From NCBI GenBank assembly GCA_002686115.1, contig NZAF01000124.1, forward strand, positions 1 through 16,050: a stretch of 16,050 bases of DNA. The letters run 5' to 3'. Under the pieces are notes generated by a model. It did no database searches. It was given only the letters and a program-made list of their open reading frames with translations, and was not told the DNA's origin. Origin of the DNA: Halobacteriovorax sp. (GTDB taxonomy: Bacteria; Bdellovibrionota; Bacteriovoracia; Bacteriovoracales; Bacteriovoracaceae). This document shows, piece after piece, positions 7,996 to 14,572 of this stretch; position 1 is the first letter of the stretch; each line of letters starts with the position of its first letter. The position numbers and the translations under genes were made by a program.

Positions 7996-9248
7996 AAATA
8001 AAAATTATATTAACGACTATTGTCGTATCCTTTTTAAGTCATGAGACAAAATCTTTCACATATAAGCAATTAGAAAATGAGGTCTTAAGTAAAAACACAC
8101 TCATTAAAGTAAAGAAACAAGAAGTTCTAGAAGTTGAATTGAAAATCAAAAAAGAAAGGGCCGACCTTTATCCTCACATCAATGCAGTTATTGGTCAGGA
8201 AAAACTACTAGCACCAAATGAAAGACAAACTGAAAATAGTAAAACAGTTGCTGAGGTAAGAGTTGACTATGAGCTCTACCAATTCGGAGTGACACAAAAG
8301 AGGATTAAAGCACTAGAAGAAACAAAAAAAATAAAAGAAAGAAGTTTAGCATTTATAAAAGATCAACTAAGTAGAGATTTAAAGAGATTATATTATTCAA
8401 CATTAGCAATTAAGAAAAACCTTGATCTTATAGAAGAAGAAATTAAATATAATACAAAATTAAAGTCACAAGTATCTCTAAAAAATAAGCAAGGGTTAGT
8501 CGGTGCTGCTGACAAATTAGAAATGGATATGCGAGAAGCAACCCTTATCAACACAAGAATTAAATTAACTGAGGAATATCAACATAGCTTAGATAGAATT
8601 AGAAAAATTAGTTACATATCACATGATCAAGAGATCAATCTCTCTGGTGAAATACCACACAATCATTTTGACATGAATATTGAGAAGCTTATTAATTCCG
8701 CAAAATCAAACAATATCGACCTATTAAATATCAACACAAAAATGCTAGCATTACAAAATGAACTTGATGCGAGTTTTTATGAAAGACTCCCCTCATTAAA
8801 GTTAACCAGTCGGTTTGGTAATATGAGAATTGATGAAACTTATACAAGTAATCAATCAAGCGAAGGTCTCATTGGTATTTATTTTGAAATGCCTTTATTT
8901 GATGGAGGGAAAAGGTCTGCAAATCAACAGTTAACAAAAACGAAGCTACAAAAGTCAAAACAAGCCATGATCAAAACAAAACATCATTTGGAAATTGATC
9001 TTGCACATAAATTTGAAAAATTTCAAAACATTCATAAGTTACTCGATTTAGCGGAAAAAAATGTATCTCATGCAAAAAAATATTTCAATAATATTCTTGG
9101 TGAATATAAAAGAGGAATAAAGAATTCACTAGATCTTGTTTCAGCAAGGGATAGACTTTATCAATTCCAAATAGATGTCATTAATTACAAAAAAGAATAT
9201 CAAATATCAAAGCTAGATATTGAAAGAATAACTTCATTAAACTTATAA
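7992..9248 (+). CDS. TolC-family outer-membrane efflux channel (CzcC-like)
   Basis: Encodes 418 residues, the normal size of an OEP (PF02321) protein. A Sec signal peptide occupies about residues 1-21. Two repeats follow, each with long charged helices and beta-strand parts: residues about 22-205, including the DYELYQFGVTQKR strand-to-helix turn, and 230-418, including the equivalent MPLFDGGKR turn. The turns at the start of the second helix of each half ([L/F]xxxG.[KQ].) are characteristic of TolC-type trimers, which span the outer membrane and form a periplasmic tunnel. The start overlaps the pump stop by four bases and has AGGA eight bases upstream, so translation is probably coupled. It is the likely exit duct for the pump. 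The order pump-then-channel differs from the classical czcCBA order. Confidence 0.88.
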   Translation: MKIKIILTTIVVSFLSHETKSFTYKQLENEVLSKNTLIKVKKQEVLEVELKIKKERADLYPHINAVIGQEKLLAPNERQTENSKTVAEVRVDYELYQFGVTQKRIKALEETKKIKERSLAFIKDQLSRDLKRLYYSTLAIKKNLDLIEEEIKYNTKLKSQVSLKNKQGLVGAADKLEMDMREATLINTRIKLTEEYQHSLDRIRKISYISHDQEINLSGEIPHNHFDMNIEKLINSAKSNNIDLLNINTKMLALQNELDASFYERLPSLKLTSRFGNMRIDETYTSNQSSEGLIGIYFEMPLFDGGKRSANQQLTKTKLQKSKQAMIKTKHHLEIDLAHKFEKFQNIHKLLDLAEKNVSHAKKYFNNILGEYKRGIKNSLDLVSARDRLYQFQIDVINYKKEYQISKLDIERITSLNL

Positions 9249-9257
9249 GGAGAAATA

Positions 9258-9695
9258 ATGAAAACAATCAAATTAATTACTTTTCTACTATCGTTTGTGG
9301 CTTTTGCTCACGATGGTGGTCATGGTCCATCAATTAGTGATGAAAGTATGCAAGGTGGTAAGGTCGCAGCTGTTATAAACTACAAAGAGGTCAATGAGGG
9401 GACGCATGCAAAGATGCTCTTAAAAGGAGAGCTTGTTGTAGAGGGTTTAACTGTAAAGCTATATCTTTATGATAAAAAGATGAATGAAATCTCTTTGAAT
9501 AAGTACCCTAAAACAATAGAAGCTATTCAAATAGAAAGAGGCAAAGAGGCAAATTTTCAACTAAACCTTTCTGAGTCAAAAAAGTTTTATATTGGAAAGA
9601 GAACAAAAAATAAAAGAGTCCCTTATAATATCGATGTAAAGATAAAGAAAGCTGACATTACGTACTTTGCAGCGTTTGACGGTCTAGATAAATAA
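9258..9695 (+). CDS. Small exported protein of metal-efflux cluster, adaptor-like accessory
   Basis: A 145-residue protein with a Sec signal peptide (MKTIKLITFLLSFVAFA) and a mature N-terminus AHDGGHGPS rich in His, a likely metal site. The remainder is predicted mostly beta (KVAAVINYKEV, VKLYLYDKKMNEI, ITYFAAFDGL). The segment VKLYLYDKKMNEI resembles the N-terminal region of small periplasmic proteins, and of some CzcB N-terminal domains, that read HGG...vELYLxDKxG.P. It has no hairpin or barrel-sandwich domain of a full membrane-fusion protein and is too short to be one. AAGGAG (9247-9252) lies five bases before the ATG, and the upstream stop overlaps this site, so it belongs to the same operon. 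I suggest a periplasmic metal-binding accessory; the exact role is unknown. Confidence 0.6.
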   Translation: MKTIKLITFLLSFVAFAHDGGHGPSISDESMQGGKVAAVINYKEVNEGTHAKMLLKGELVVEGLTVKLYLYDKKMNEISLNKYPKTIEAIQIERGKEANFQLNLSESKKFYIGKRTKNKRVPYNIDVKIKKADITYFAAFDGLDK

Positions 9696-9707
9696 AGACA
9701 AAAGTCT

Positions 9708-9747
9708 GAAAAAGATGAAATACCTAATTAGATATTTCATCTTTTTC
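9708..9747. terminator. Shared bidirectional terminator, 15-bp perfect stem
   Basis: GAAAAAGATGAAATA (9708-9722) and its exact complement TATTTCATCTTTTTC (9733-9747) flank a 10-base loop. Both RNA strands form the same hairpin ending in a U-rich arm. The right arm and most of the loop lie in the last codons and stop of the convergent gene. Weak U-tail beyond the stem, so efficiency is uncertain. Confidence 0.7.
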
Positions 9748-10170
9748 AACTACAACCTCAACACCTTCAAGCTTTTTTAACACATCGCGCCCCTCAGTTA
9801 TTTCTCCAAGCCTAATAAGTTTGTCAGCATATGAGAAGCCCTTATAAAAGATAGCAACATCACCCCAAGGTGCATAATAAGTGACATCTCCAGCTTTTGC
9901 TTGATACCCATCTGGTGAATTTTTTATTGATAATTTTTTTGGCGGATAAAATATTTTTTCGATTGATGCATAATCCTCAATTTTCACACTAAAAGGAAGT
10001 TGCTCATATAATGACTTCGATGATTCATTATCATCTAATCTTATTTTGATAATATTTTCATTGTGACTAATCTTAATTCTCATTTTGAGTAGCTCCTTTG
10101 CGTAAGAACTTTCTATAATGAAGATAAAGTTAAAGATGAATATAAGAAATAATTTTTCCATCATTTTCAC
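9724..10170 (-). CDS. Exported cyclophilin-like fold protein (PF18050-type)
   Basis: Encodes 148 residues. A hydrophobic leader (LFLIFIFNFIFIIESSYA, about residues 7-24) predicts Sec export. The mature part follows the cyclophilin-like family typically found with cupins and oxidoreductases: LPFSVKIEDYASIEK (58-72), YPPKKL (75-80), then the signature AGDVTYYAPWGDVAIFYKG (93-111) and LIRLGEI (118-124). These proteins share the cyclophilin barrel but are not known prolyl isomerases; their chemistry is not settled. The frame opens at a GTG (10170) overlapping the cupin stop as GTGA; ATGs at 10164 and 10161 are equally usable. Coupled translation with the upstream cupin is likely. The final codons form half of the terminator described at 9708-9747. 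Confidence 0.8.
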   Translation of the reverse strand: MKMMEKLFLIFIFNFIFIIESSYAKELLKMRIKISHNENIIKIRLDDNESSKSLYEQLPFSVKIEDYASIEKIFYPPKKLSIKNSPDGYQAKAGDVTYYAPWGDVAIFYKGFSYADKLIRLGEITEGRDVLKKLEGVEVVVEKDEISN

Positions 10171-10658
10171 TTAAAGTTATTTACGACTTTATTATATTCT
10201 CTATCAGTAACTTTTTCCATCCAGTTTACTGGACTACCATTCACCGACTCTTGAAGAGCTAAATGTGATAAACTCTTATCTTCACAAGCACCATGCCAAT
10301 GCTTGATACCTGGAGGAGTCCATATTACATCCCCTTTTTTAATTCTTCTTGCCTCTTGCCCCCACTGTTGAATATATCCTTCCCCTTCATTCACAACAAG
10401 TAATTGTCCCTTTGGATGATCATGCCATGCAGAACGAGCTTGCGGAGAAAAAGTGACTTCCGCTCCTGACAAATCAGATGAAAGTGAGTTCTTAAAAAGC
10501 ATTTGAACTGCAACAAAACCAGAGAATGTCTTTGAGTTATCATTGATTTTAATAACCTGCTTAGGAGTCATGATCTCCATAAGTCTTTCTTTCTTTTGGT
10601 TAGCACATGAGTGTAAGAGTAAAATTATTTGGAGCAATAGTAATCGACTAAATTTCAT
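10167..10658 (-). CDS. Cupin-domain lipoprotein
   Basis: Encodes 163 residues with a lipoprotein signal (LLLHSC, lipidated Cys at residue 18), then a single cupin 2 domain. Cupin motif 1 is SAWHDHPKGQLLVVNEGEG (77-95), motif 2 KGDVIWTPPGIKHWHG (108-123). H79, H81, Q85 and H120 are the likely metal ligands. The tail HLALQESVNGSPVNWMEKVTDREY is typical of the small cupins linked to carboxymuconolactone-decarboxylase/quercetinase-type genes. The start has GAGGAT eight or so bases upstream. The lipid anchor places it in the envelope; family members I know of are usually cytoplasmic. It is divergent from a LysR regulator (97 bases apart), which probably controls it, and it is translated with the cyclophilin-like gene behind it. 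Confidence 0.82.
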   Translation of the reverse strand: MKFSRLLLLQIILLLHSCANQKKERLMEIMTPKQVIKINDNSKTFSGFVAVQMLFKNSLSSDLSGAEVTFSPQARSAWHDHPKGQLLVVNEGEGYIQQWGQEARRIKKGDVIWTPPGIKHWHGACEDKSLSHLALQESVNGSPVNWMEKVTDREYNKVVNNFK

Positions 10659-10755
10659 TTTGATATCCTCACATATTAATTCATCTTATCTTAGAGTGGA
10701 TTATTATTCAGATAAATGCCATAATAGTTCAAGAATCATTAACATAGGGTTAAAA
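10659..10755. promoter_or_regulatory. Divergent promoter region between cupin operon and LysR gene
   Basis: The 97-base gap must hold both promoters and the LysR site. TATTAT (10702-10707) and ATAATA (10721-10726) form a 6-bp dyad with a 13-base spacer. The overlapping CATAAT (10720-10725) could be the -10 of the LysR gene. No strong T-N11-A operator or -35 stands out. The region is a candidate only. Confidence 0.3.
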
Positions 10756-11655
10756 ATGGAAAAAGACCAACTAGACGGACTTATCGCCTTAAAGCTCGTT
10801 GCAAGAAATCGTAGCTTCACAAAAGCTGCTGATGAACTAAATATATCTGCGGCAGCAATTAGTAAAATCATTTCAAACCTTGAGAATAAAATGGGTGTCA
10901 CTCTCATTACTAGAACAACTCGTAGTGTGAGTCTCTCACAGGCAGGAGTCATTTTTCTAGAACAAGCGGGCCCCGCCATTGACCAAATCATTATTGCTCA
11001 AGAAAATATAAGAAATTTTGGAAGCAAACCAACTGGAACTTTAAAACTTAATATGCCAGGAGTTTTTTATCCATACTACTTAGTTAATATCGTAGACAGC
11101 TTTCTAAAAAAGCATCCTAATATTATTGTAGATATATATTCAGACGACTCAGCTACAGATATTTTTGAGAAAGGGTTTGATGCAGGCGTACGAGTTGATG
11201 ATATTATTGCTAAAGACCTTGTAGCCTATAAGCTTTTTGGCCCTGTTAAGTTTGTAGCCGCCGCTTCACCAAAATATTTAAAGAATAATGGAACTCCTAA
11301 ACATCCAAAAGATTTACTTAATCATAATTGCATCCGTCATCGTTTTGGCATTAGTTCAGGTATTTACGATAAGTGGGAATTTGCAGAGAAAAAGAAAGAA
11401 TTTACAGTTGGAGTTTCTGGTAATTTAATCTTAAACACTTCAGAAACAATTCGTCATGCAGCTTTAAATCATTCTGGTATTATATATACTGAGATAGGTA
11501 ATATTAAAGAAGATATAAGAAAAGGGAAGCTAAAAGTTCTTTTTGAAAAATATATCACACAGAGTGAGGGGTACTACCTATACTATCCTCATCGAACACA
11601 TATTTCATCTGCATTAAGGGCATTTATCGACCATATAAAAGAGTTCAAGATATAG
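10756..11655 (+). CDS. LysR-family transcriptional regulator, divergent from cupin operon
   Basis: Encodes 299 residues, the normal LysR length. ATG at 10756 is the start: AGGGT (10746-10750) lies five bases upstream and the protein then begins at the usual point before the helix-turn-helix. A longer reading from 10543 would run back through the divergent cupin gene. The DNA-binding domain is residues 1-60 (RSFTKAADELNISAAAISKI as the helix-turn-helix, then RTTRSVSLSQAG wing). The substrate-binding domain is at about 90-295, with GTLKLNMPGVFYPYYLV at its start and YYLYYPHRTHISSALRAFI near the end. The closest general group is the CrgA/DmlR type. Probable effector: a small organic molecule, unknown. 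It converges on the second LysR gene with 49 bases between stops. Confidence 0.9.
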   Translation: MEKDQLDGLIALKLVARNRSFTKAADELNISAAAISKIISNLENKMGVTLITRTTRSVSLSQAGVIFLEQAGPAIDQIIIAQENIRNFGSKPTGTLKLNMPGVFYPYYLVNIVDSFLKKHPNIIVDIYSDDSATDIFEKGFDAGVRVDDIIAKDLVAYKLFGPVKFVAAASPKYLKNNGTPKHPKDLLNHNCIRHRFGISSGIYDKWEFAEKKKEFTVGVSGNLILNTSETIRHAALNHSGIIYTEIGNIKEDIRKGKLKVLFEKYITQSEGYYLYYPHRTHISSALRAFIDHIKEFKI

Positions 11656-11704
11656 AACAATGCTAAATTAAAAATAGTTGGAACCTAGAAGAAACAATAA
11701 ATCA

Positions 11705-12610
11705 TTATTCTGATGAAATTGCTTTTGCAATCTTAGAGATAAGTTCATCACTTACAAGTTTTAGTCTCGCCGTTGAAGCAATTGACACTGGAGAGACAAG
11801 ACTTACAGGTAGTCCAATATTCCTCCACTTCGGTAAAACTCTTACAAGACTTCCCTTCTCTATCTCTGGCTTACATATAAAGCTTGGGGCCAACAATACC
11901 CCGGCCCCAGCAATTGCAGCTTGAAGCAAGCTACTCATTTGATTACTTTCAATTATAGGGTTTATAGAAACTTTATTTTTTCTTCGCCCTAGTTGAAGTT
12001 CCCAAGATTTTGTCATTGATAGGCCGCTTATACTTAAACATCGATGATCTTTAATATCAGTTACTTTTGTAATTGGAGGATTCATTTTAATATACTCATT
12101 AGATGCCACAAGAATAAGTTCTAATCTCCCTATTCTTCTCATTTTAAGTTGACTCTCCTTAAGAAATCCAATCCTAACTGCAAGGTCAAAACCATCTTTA
12201 ACAAGATCAATAATCTCATTAGAGTATTGTAAATCAAAAGTTAAATGAGGGTTTTTCTTACAGATTTCTCCTATTGTAGGCGCAATTAAATAAGTACCTA
12301 GATCTTCAGGAGCAGTGATTTTTACATTTCCAGTAGCAATAGAGTCCATGCCATATAGAGATCGTTGTGCATCTTCAAGAATTTGAACAGGACCTAAACA
12401 CGTCTCATAAAATAATCGGCCAGCTGCTGTCAAAGAATGACTTCTTGTCGTCCTTAAAAGTAACTTGGTTCCAGTGAGTTTTTCAAGCCTTGTAACGGCC
12501 TTACTTACTGTAGATTTTTGTATCTTTAAGATATTAGCAGCCTGTGAAAAGCCGCCGTGTTGAACAACTTTTACAAAAATACGAGATAGTTCTAACTCTA
12601 TTGTTTCCAT
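11705..12610 (-). CDS. LysR-family transcriptional regulator, divergent from NmrA/DODA operon
   Basis: Encodes 301 residues. The helix-turn-helix is at residues 20-40 (FSQAANILKIQKSTVSKAVT) with the wing RTTRSHSLTAAG at 53-64. The effector domain is about 90-295, opening with GNVKITAPEDLGTYLI. It resembles the first LysR in this window only in the common scaffold. The start codon ATG at 12610 lies exactly inside a 24-bp palindrome and has no Shine-Dalgarno sequence. A promoter on the minus strand, TTGATA (12647-12642) then 17 bases then TATATT (12624-12619), would start transcription near 12612, so the mRNA is probably leaderless. The site suggests that the protein represses its own gene and activates the divergent NAD(P)-binding gene. 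Confidence 0.9.
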   Translation of the reverse strand: METIELELSRIFVKVVQHGGFSQAANILKIQKSTVSKAVTRLEKLTGTKLLLRTTRSHSLTAAGRLFYETCLGPVQILEDAQRSLYGMDSIATGNVKITAPEDLGTYLIAPTIGEICKKNPHLTFDLQYSNEIIDLVKDGFDLAVRIGFLKESQLKMRRIGRLELILVASNEYIKMNPPITKVTDIKDHRCLSISGLSMTKSWELQLGRRKNKVSINPIIESNQMSSLLQAAIAGAGVLLAPSFICKPEIEKGSLVRVLPKWRNIGLPVSLVSPVSIASTARLKLVSDELISKIAKAISSE

Positions 12611-12622
12611 ATGGAAACAATA
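12599..12622. promoter_or_regulatory. 24-bp perfect palindrome, probable LysR operator
   Basis: TATTGTTTCCAT is followed directly by its reverse complement ATGGAAACAATA, a perfect 24-bp palindrome. It covers the start codon and the -10 (TATATT) of the LysR gene on the minus strand. On the plus strand it is centred at 12610.5, about 65 bases before the predicted start of the divergent transcript. LysR recognition sites are classically centred near -65. Confidence 0.7.
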
Positions 12623-12640
12623 TAATTCAATTAATGCGTA

Positions 12641-12669
12641 TTATCAACAACAATATTTTCGGCGATAAT
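12641..12669 (+). promoter_or_regulatory. Promoter of NmrA/DODA operon overlapping divergent LysR promoter
   Basis: TTATCA (12641-12646) and GATAAT (12664-12669), spaced by 17 bases, match -35 and -10 elements at four and five of six positions. The complementary strand of bases 12642-12647 reads TTGATA, the -35 of the LysR gene. The two divergent promoters therefore share the same -35 bases, so use of one should exclude the other. Weak -35 fits an activator-dependent promoter. Confidence 0.5.
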
Positions 12670-12695
12670 GTCTATACATAAAGAAGGAGATACGA

Positions 12696-13541
12696 ATGAA
12701 CAAAGATAAAATACTTATAATTGGCGCATCTGGAACTGTTGGATCAGAAGTCGTAAATCTACTTAGAAATAGTGGACATGATGTATTAGAGTCGACAAGT
12801 CGTTCTGTTACAAAAGAACATCAAATTCAACTAGATTTAGTAACTGGCGAAGGTGTTAACAAAGCTTTTGATTTGTCAGATAGAGTATTTCTTATCTCTC
12901 CTCCAGGATATGCCGATCAATACGCAATTCTTTCACCTCTAATTCAAGAAGCCAAAAGACAGGGGTTAAAAAAAGTTGTCTTAATGACAGCGATGGGGGC
13001 CAACGTTGATGAATGTTCTCCATTTAGAAGGGCCGAGCTAGAACTAGAAAACTCAGGGCTACAATATAATATTGTTAGACCAAATTGGTTTTTACAAAAC
13101 TTTAATACATTCTGGCTTAAAGAAATTAATGAGCAACGAAAGATACTGCTCCCAACAGGCGATGCAAAAGTGAGCTTTATAGATGCTCGAGATATTTCCG
13201 AAGTTGTCGCAAAACTAATCGTAGACGATAATAACTGTAACAAAGCATTTGATCTTACAGGAAAAGAAGCATTAGATCATCAACAAGTCGCAAAAGTTAT
13301 TTCATCAGAAATAAATGAAGATATTATCTACGAAGATATAGATCCTTCTCTATTAAGAGAAAGGCTTTTAAACGCCCATCTACCAAAAGAATATGTGGAT
13401 TTCTTGCTTACAATCTTAGGTTTCTTAAAAGAAGGTTATAATGAAAGAGTAACTCAAGAAGTTAAAAATATCTTAGGTAGAGAGCCTCGAGATATCAGTG
13501 ATTATGTGAAAGATTATAAAGAAGTGTGGAATGCCAATTAA
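12696..13541 (+). CDS. NmrA-like NAD(P)-binding Rossmann protein
   Basis: Encodes 281 residues of the atypical short-chain dehydrogenase (NmrA/QorB-like) family. The nucleotide-binding loop GASGTVG is residues 10-16, preceded by a beta strand KILIIGA; SPPGYADQY and VVLMTAMGA follow, with the typical NmrA-family LQYNIVRPNWFLQNF segment. There is no YxxxK catalytic pair in the normal place, as in NmrA proteins that sense or use NAD(P) without classic dehydrogenase chemistry. Some members reduce quinones or azo compounds. Start: AAGGAGA (12684-12690) is five bases before the ATG. The stop overlaps the next gene's upstream start by 11 bases, so it forms an operon with the dioxygenase. Predicted to be controlled by the divergent LysR. 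Confidence 0.85.
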   Translation: MNKDKILIIGASGTVGSEVVNLLRNSGHDVLESTSRSVTKEHQIQLDLVTGEGVNKAFDLSDRVFLISPPGYADQYAILSPLIQEAKRQGLKKVVLMTAMGANVDECSPFRRAELELENSGLQYNIVRPNWFLQNFNTFWLKEINEQRKILLPTGDAKVSFIDARDISEVVAKLIVDDNNCNKAFDLTGKEALDHQQVAKVISSEINEDIIYEDIDPSLLRERLLNAHLPKEYVDFLLTILGFLKEGYNERVTQEVKNILGREPRDISDYVKDYKEVWNAN

Positions 13542-14391
13542 TCGAAGAAAATTTATAACACTTTTAGGTGGCGCAAGCTTAGCGTCAACTTTAGCTTTAG
13601 AATTAAAAGGAAAAGCTATGAAACAACCTGTACTTTTTTTAGGACATGGCTCTCCAATGAATGCCATTGCTGAAAATAACTTTACAAAAAAGCTTAATAA
13701 ATTAGCTCAAGAGATACCTATACCAAAGGCCATATTGATAATTAGTGCACACTGGGAGACTAAGGGCTCATGGTTAACAGGAATGGAAAAGCCAAAGACG
13801 ATTCATGACTTTTACGGCTTTCCAAAAAGCCTTTATGAGGTTCAATACCCAGCTCCCGGTAGTCCTGAGCTTGTATCAAAAATCCAAAGGGAAATAAAGA
13901 CACCCTCAATTCATAATGATCAAAATCAATGGGGACTTGATCACGGAACGTGGTCAGTTCTTCGTCATATATATCCAAATGCCAATATTCCAATTGTTCA
14001 ATTAAGTATTGATAAAACCAAACCCTTTGAATATCACTATGAACTAGGACAACAAATCTCTTTTCTAAGAGAGCAAGGTGTACTGATCATGGGAAGTGGA
14101 AATATCGTACACAATCTCAAGAAGATATCTTGGCAAGAAGATGCTCCAATCCATGGCTGGGCACTTGAGTTCGACCAATGGGTAAAGAAAAGAGCGCAAG
14201 AAAGGGACTTTGAGTCACTAGTAAAAAAAGCAACGAATACAAAGGCAGGACAATTAAGTATCCCAACTCCTGAACATTACCTTCCCCTACTCTATGTTCT
14301 TGGGGCAGGAGGAAAAGATGGAGATCTAATCTTTGATATTGAAGAAATACAGAATGCTTCTATTGCGATGCGATCATTTCGATTAACTTAA
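13531..14391 (+). CDS. ygiD: Class III extradiol dioxygenase, DODA/YgiD family, with Tat-like leader
   Basis: Encodes 286 residues. From M30 onward it matches YgiD-type 4,5-DOPA extradiol dioxygenases, which open catechol rings (metal-dependent): LFLGHGSPMN (H39), IISAHWETKG (H74), the IHDFYGFP segment, WGLDHGTW (H138), GSGNIVHNL (H194) and PTPEHYLPLLYVLGA. The four histidines are the usual metal and acid/base positions. Residues 1-29 are extra: NRRKFITLLGGASLAS is a twin-arginine leader pattern, though no clear AxA cleavage site follows. A second start at M30 (13618) has a strong site, AAAAGGA (13605-13611), so a leaderless cytosolic form may also be made. The upstream start has only a weak site and overlaps the NmrA gene by 11 bases. 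Substrate is probably a catechol; not shown here. Confidence 0.87.
   Translation: MPINRRKFITLLGGASLASTLALELKGKAMKQPVLFLGHGSPMNAIAENNFTKKLNKLAQEIPIPKAILIISAHWETKGSWLTGMEKPKTIHDFYGFPKSLYEVQYPAPGSPELVSKIQREIKTPSIHNDQNQWGLDHGTWSVLRHIYPNANIPIVQLSIDKTKPFEYHYELGQQISFLREQGVLIMGSGNIVHNLKKISWQEDAPIHGWALEFDQWVKKRAQERDFESLVKKATNTKAGQLSIPTPEHYLPLLYVLGAGGKDGDLIFDIEEIQNASIAMRSFRLT
13605..13620 (+). promoter_or_regulatory. Internal ribosome site and alternative start of the DODA gene
   Basis: AAAAGGA (13605-13611) followed after six bases by ATG at 13618. Starting here removes the Tat-like leader and gives MKQPVLFLGHGSPMN, as in cytosolic YgiD proteins. It is a better Shine-Dalgarno than the one before 13531. 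Confidence 0.55.
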
Positions 14392-14452
14392 AATGATACT
14401 AATGAATATATAAAAGGCTCAACTTATTAGTTAATTTTTTTAAGATTAAATT

Positions 14453-14474
14453 AAGTTCTTCAATTGAACTTTTT
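14453..14474 (+). terminator. Weak candidate terminator after the DODA gene
   Basis: AAGTTC (14453-14458) pairs with GAACTT (14466-14471) over a 7-base loop, followed by a short T run (to 14474). The stem is only six A/T-rich pairs. The rest of the 181-base gap (14392-14572) holds no other clear feature. Confidence 0.35.
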
Positions 14475-14572
14475 ACTCTAAAGAATAGTCACAAGCTTTT
14501 AAAGTATTTTAAATGTAGTTCATCAAAACCATACCAGAAAAACTAAATTTTGAGTATCTCAACCAGACTTCA

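Noticed and set aside
10543..10755. N-terminal extension of the first LysR protein
   Set aside because: It would overlap the divergent cupin gene, and the AGGGT site plus normal LysR start is at 10756.
11656..11704. Terminator between the two convergent LysR genes
   Set aside because: No inverted repeat with a T-run was found in the 49-base gap.
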